Assembly: GCA_013433145.1 (NCBI GenBank)
Contig: CM024189.1
Span: 3,300,001-3,364,000 of the forward strand
Direction: 5' to 3'
DNA length: 64,000 nucleotides
Source of the DNA: Ascaris suum
Lineage: Eukaryota > Nematoda > Chromadorea > Rhabditida > Ascarididae
Numbering within the stretch: the first letter of the stretch is position 1; each line of letters opens with the position of its first letter. Shown here in pieces: positions 60,386-64,000 of this stretch. The notes under the pieces were generated by a model. It did not search any database and had not been told where the DNA came from. It saw nothing but the letters and a program-made list of their open reading frames with translations. Position numbers and translations under genes: made by a program.

Positions 60386-63300
60386 CTGCAAAATAGGGGG
60401 ACTGCCAATATGTTAATTCAGACTGATAGGAAATTACCAACTCTATTCACATACCTACATAAATGAGAAAACGCCTAATGGATTAGCTAGCAAATTTTCC
60501 ACTCTCGAAAGAGGATGCTTCCTTGCTGAATTTTTGTGCCTATTTTCATCTTAGTTTTTGAATAATACAGAGAAGTTTCGAACAATAGAATAAACGACAA
60601 AAATCTGACTTCATCAATCATCTCCCAAACATAGCAGGCTGATTAGCATAAAGGAGATTACGCGTACGCTTAGCAAATCCACTTCCATTTATTCGTCTTA
60701 TTTGAAGCATTAACACTTTATATGTTACGTTCTATTGATGGCAGCACCAGTTCATGATGAAGTTAACGCGTCCCAGTTTTGCTCACACGTTTCTGGCACA
60801 TAGCAAGGCCTCAGCAACAGCGCAAATCACACGCGTCAATTGTACAGCCTTTGCAATCCCTCCTTTTCCATTCACGAAGTGGAAAGAATAAAGCAGGTGT
60901 TGAAATTCAAGTGCACTGAATTTACACCCTTATATTTTGGGGCCAACAGCACGAAAGGCGTAAAGATTTCTGACTTCATTATGGGTATGCGATGCTGCAT
61001 TCTCTCCCGAAAAAAGTGAGAGTTTGAGCTCCAGAGCTGCGCAGTTACAGTCTTCCACCCTAAGCGGTAATCGGTAAATTCAAAAAGAAATTAAAATTTT
61101 AGAGTCTTTTCAGATGATTCCCTCAAATTCTAGTACTACTGAAGAACTTGTAGAACTCCATCGTGAATGTGACGACAACCGTTAGAGGCTAAACGATGGA
61201 AAACTGGCATTTCCGGATGTAAATCGGTAGTGAAGAAAAGTCACGTGACATGAGGACTGGACAGGGCACCAAAGTTCGGCTAGCACACTGGCCTTCACTA
61301 AAACGATGCATTGCATTCTTTTCACAACCAAGTCGTTAAGAATGATGCTTAGTGCATAGGCGCCGAGCGCATTATGTACGACTAATAATCGAATTCACGC
61401 TCTATAAAGCCAGCTGGATTCGGGTGGAAGCGCAATGAGCGTTTCGCGACCAAGCTCCTTCTGCAATCATATAATAACTTTTCGATGTCAGAGACAGGGA
61501 TTACCAACAACACTGTTTAGAAGCCGTTCCTTTATAACACGCAATTTCTAGTACTCGCGCAATTCAGCACATTGCTCCATTCCAAGAATCGTACGTTAAG
61601 ACCAACATGCCGTCAAATCCAGCAACATGACGGGGACCATATTAACAGTCGAGCTAGCAAAAACAGAAGTGATAAACCTGTGGTGTAAAGCTCGGATTGC
61701 GCTCAGGTTCATAAAGGACGCACTTACCGACTCAGCCGAAAGTGCAATTCGTTAGGAATGCAGTGAAGTTTTCTTCATTATCAGAAGGCTGCAGCACGTC
61801 TGTGGGCGAAGAAAAAATGGGAACTGCCAAGACTCGATCAGACATCTCGTCTATATTAAAAAACTTACCCAATGGGGCGGAAGTAAATAGGATCCTCTGC
61901 TTTTTCCTGCCAAGTTAGCTGGTTTGTACTGAGGACAAACAATAAAGCACCTTCAACAGTGTATCAAGTAGCGTCCGAAGCTTACAATCGTGTAATACAG
62001 TCATATAAATTTCCGATAGGAATTGTTTTTCGGCTAGCCTCCCTATCAAATTAGCTGTAAAATGCTCTTGTATATAGGTTTCTGAGTAATCATCTTATTA
62101 GATGAAGACACTCAGATTTTCGTAACTCGAGTTCAGTAGCCTATGAGGTGAGATCACGAATAAGCAAACAGAAGCATATGCGCAAACACGCTTTCGTCAT
62201 AATGCGCTTTGCAAGTGGATATAAAAGTTTGGAATGCAAAAAAAAAAAAAAAATTACAAAGGTGACAGAAATTAAAAGAAAGTTTTAAAAATGCGCCCTC
62301 GTTTTTTGCAGCCATTTGTTTTGCAAAATAACAGCGTTTTGCAAGAATTCAAGTGTAGTAGCAGATCGTTACTGCAGAGAGTCTCGATGGCCGAATCCTT
62401 ATAATTGCCCATTAATGCTGCAATATTTGTGAGGAGCACAAATTCCACCCACGCATGACTTACTAAAATTGCATTTCTCATTTGCCTAGAGACTTACTTA
62501 GTTCCTCTAATCCGCGTTCTGTGTGTAAGTCTACTCAGATACTGCAGCTCGTTGAAAGGTGACGCATCGGAAATGTGCATGTGAAGAGTTACTTTATTTG
62601 CTTCAATCAGTTCGAAATTCTATGCAACAAAAACTTCCTTGAAGGCGCTCAAATAGGAAACTGTGAGGGGGAAAAAAAGAGTTCCTATGAGCAAATTGTA
62701 TGAAAAGGGCTAACCACCTAATCGGTTGTTAGGACGTATAAAAATTCTAAGATCTTTGAACACACAGTGAAAACAACTCCGCCTCTCAATGCTGTATTAT
62801 TTTGAGGCGACCGAAACACTATAATCTTAATCGAGAAATGCGAACAAGCAACTTAAGTACTGTAACTGCTCACATAATATAATATTAGCAGTTTAGTGCT
62901 GCTTCAAAACTTCAAAAATTCAAAGGGCCATAAACGTTACAGAATTCAGAATTTGCTCTCTGTCGACTTCATTTCACCTTTACGGTGTGCAGTTCACTTC
63001 GGAATTTTCATGCAAATACGCCTTCGACATAAGTTGTACCATGTGAAAGATATTGAATAAGCGTTATTCGCAAACGACTTTCTTGCAACCGCCCCCTTGA
63101 CCTGCCACCGAAACGCGATGGAAATGCAACGCTTGTGGAAGGCGTGGACGGTGACTACTGATATTAGCTGCATGTCACTCCACCACAACACGCTGTTTGT
63201 TCGTGCTAAATGTTGACCTAGCACGCTCTAAGATCAGATGCAGTGATGGCAGCAAACAACCATGCATAAACTTCTGACATGACGTTTCCATGCCTAAACA

Positions 63301-63428
63301 ACGACCAAAGCAAGTTAGATGTTAATGTTCCCTCTCATGACGCAACAAGACGCCATAAGGAAGAACATTAAAGAAAACCTATTCTTACCTACTCACCCAA
63401 CTAGATTAATTAGACATTTAGAATATTG

Positions 63429-63569
<141 letters not shown>

Positions 63570-64000
63570 TGCAAAAAATAATGCAATGCACTAGCAACGA
63601 AGTACAAATAAGACGATGAACAATTTCCCGAAAGCAGACCGTTAATCCTTTCGCCATCTTTCGTTGAGTTTTTAGTAATTCAAAAGACAACATATCAGTT
63701 ATACTTCACGACGAAAGTACGCAGCTTCGATCTCTTCTTCAAGACATCTCTCTATGCCTATGTCGTCAATCAGGAACATGAAAGTCCTTGTGATTCTTGA
63801 ACCCATCGAATTATGGTTGTGACGCTTCAGTAAACAATCCCCATTCGGCTCACGAATTAGCATGCATCAGCGTAAGCTATACGCTATATACTTTTGTATT
63901 GCAAGAGTTACGTCTATTATGCCGTGATACGACTGATTCCTAGAACTTTCATTTCACTGTGGAATGAGCAATTACGGAATTCAGAGGCCTATGAGCGAGT

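Overview
The window looks like genomic DNA of a nematode, most plausibly a strongylid (hookworm-like) worm. Its genes are split into many small exons by introns of about 50 bp to 9 kb, most 3' splice sites are T-rich and end in CAG, introns carry pure TA microsatellites, and the coding content matches metazoan signalling and adhesion families. The exact species cannot be read from the sequence.

Two large genes face each other tail to tail. Gene A (+ strand, 188-21935, its 5' end lies left of the window) encodes a single-pass membrane protein. In order it has seven EGF-like domains, a laminin-G/pentraxin-like fold, a HYR domain, a sushi domain, a cysteine-containing module with a furin-type RTKR site, four GCC2/GCC3 (ephrin-receptor-like) cysteine repeats, a transmembrane helix and a cytoplasmic tail of about 210 residues. 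The set of domains resembles insect Uninflatable and vertebrate SVEP1. I could join 24 exons whose phases all agree (1309 codons plus stop).

Gene B (- strand, 50042 down to 23618) encodes an FGD-type Cdc42/Rho guanine nucleotide exchange factor, DH-PH-FYVE-PH, the family of C. elegans EXC-5. Twenty exons join in one frame to 903 codons plus stop. Its FYVE finger lacks the usual basic histidine motif, and one exon is only 25 nt long.

The 1.7 kb between the two stop codons holds a small, unassigned candidate coding region on the - strand. It would run antisense over gene A's last exon. The remaining roughly 14 kb on the right (50.1-64 kb) has no gene I can establish: only a few coding-like fragments, one long open frame and a TA array. 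Gene B's first intron is 9.1 kb.

The two genes may share a theme. EXC-5 maintains the apical cytoskeleton of the worm excretory canal, and fly Uninflatable is an apical membrane protein of tracheal tubes. A functional link between these neighbours is only an inference.
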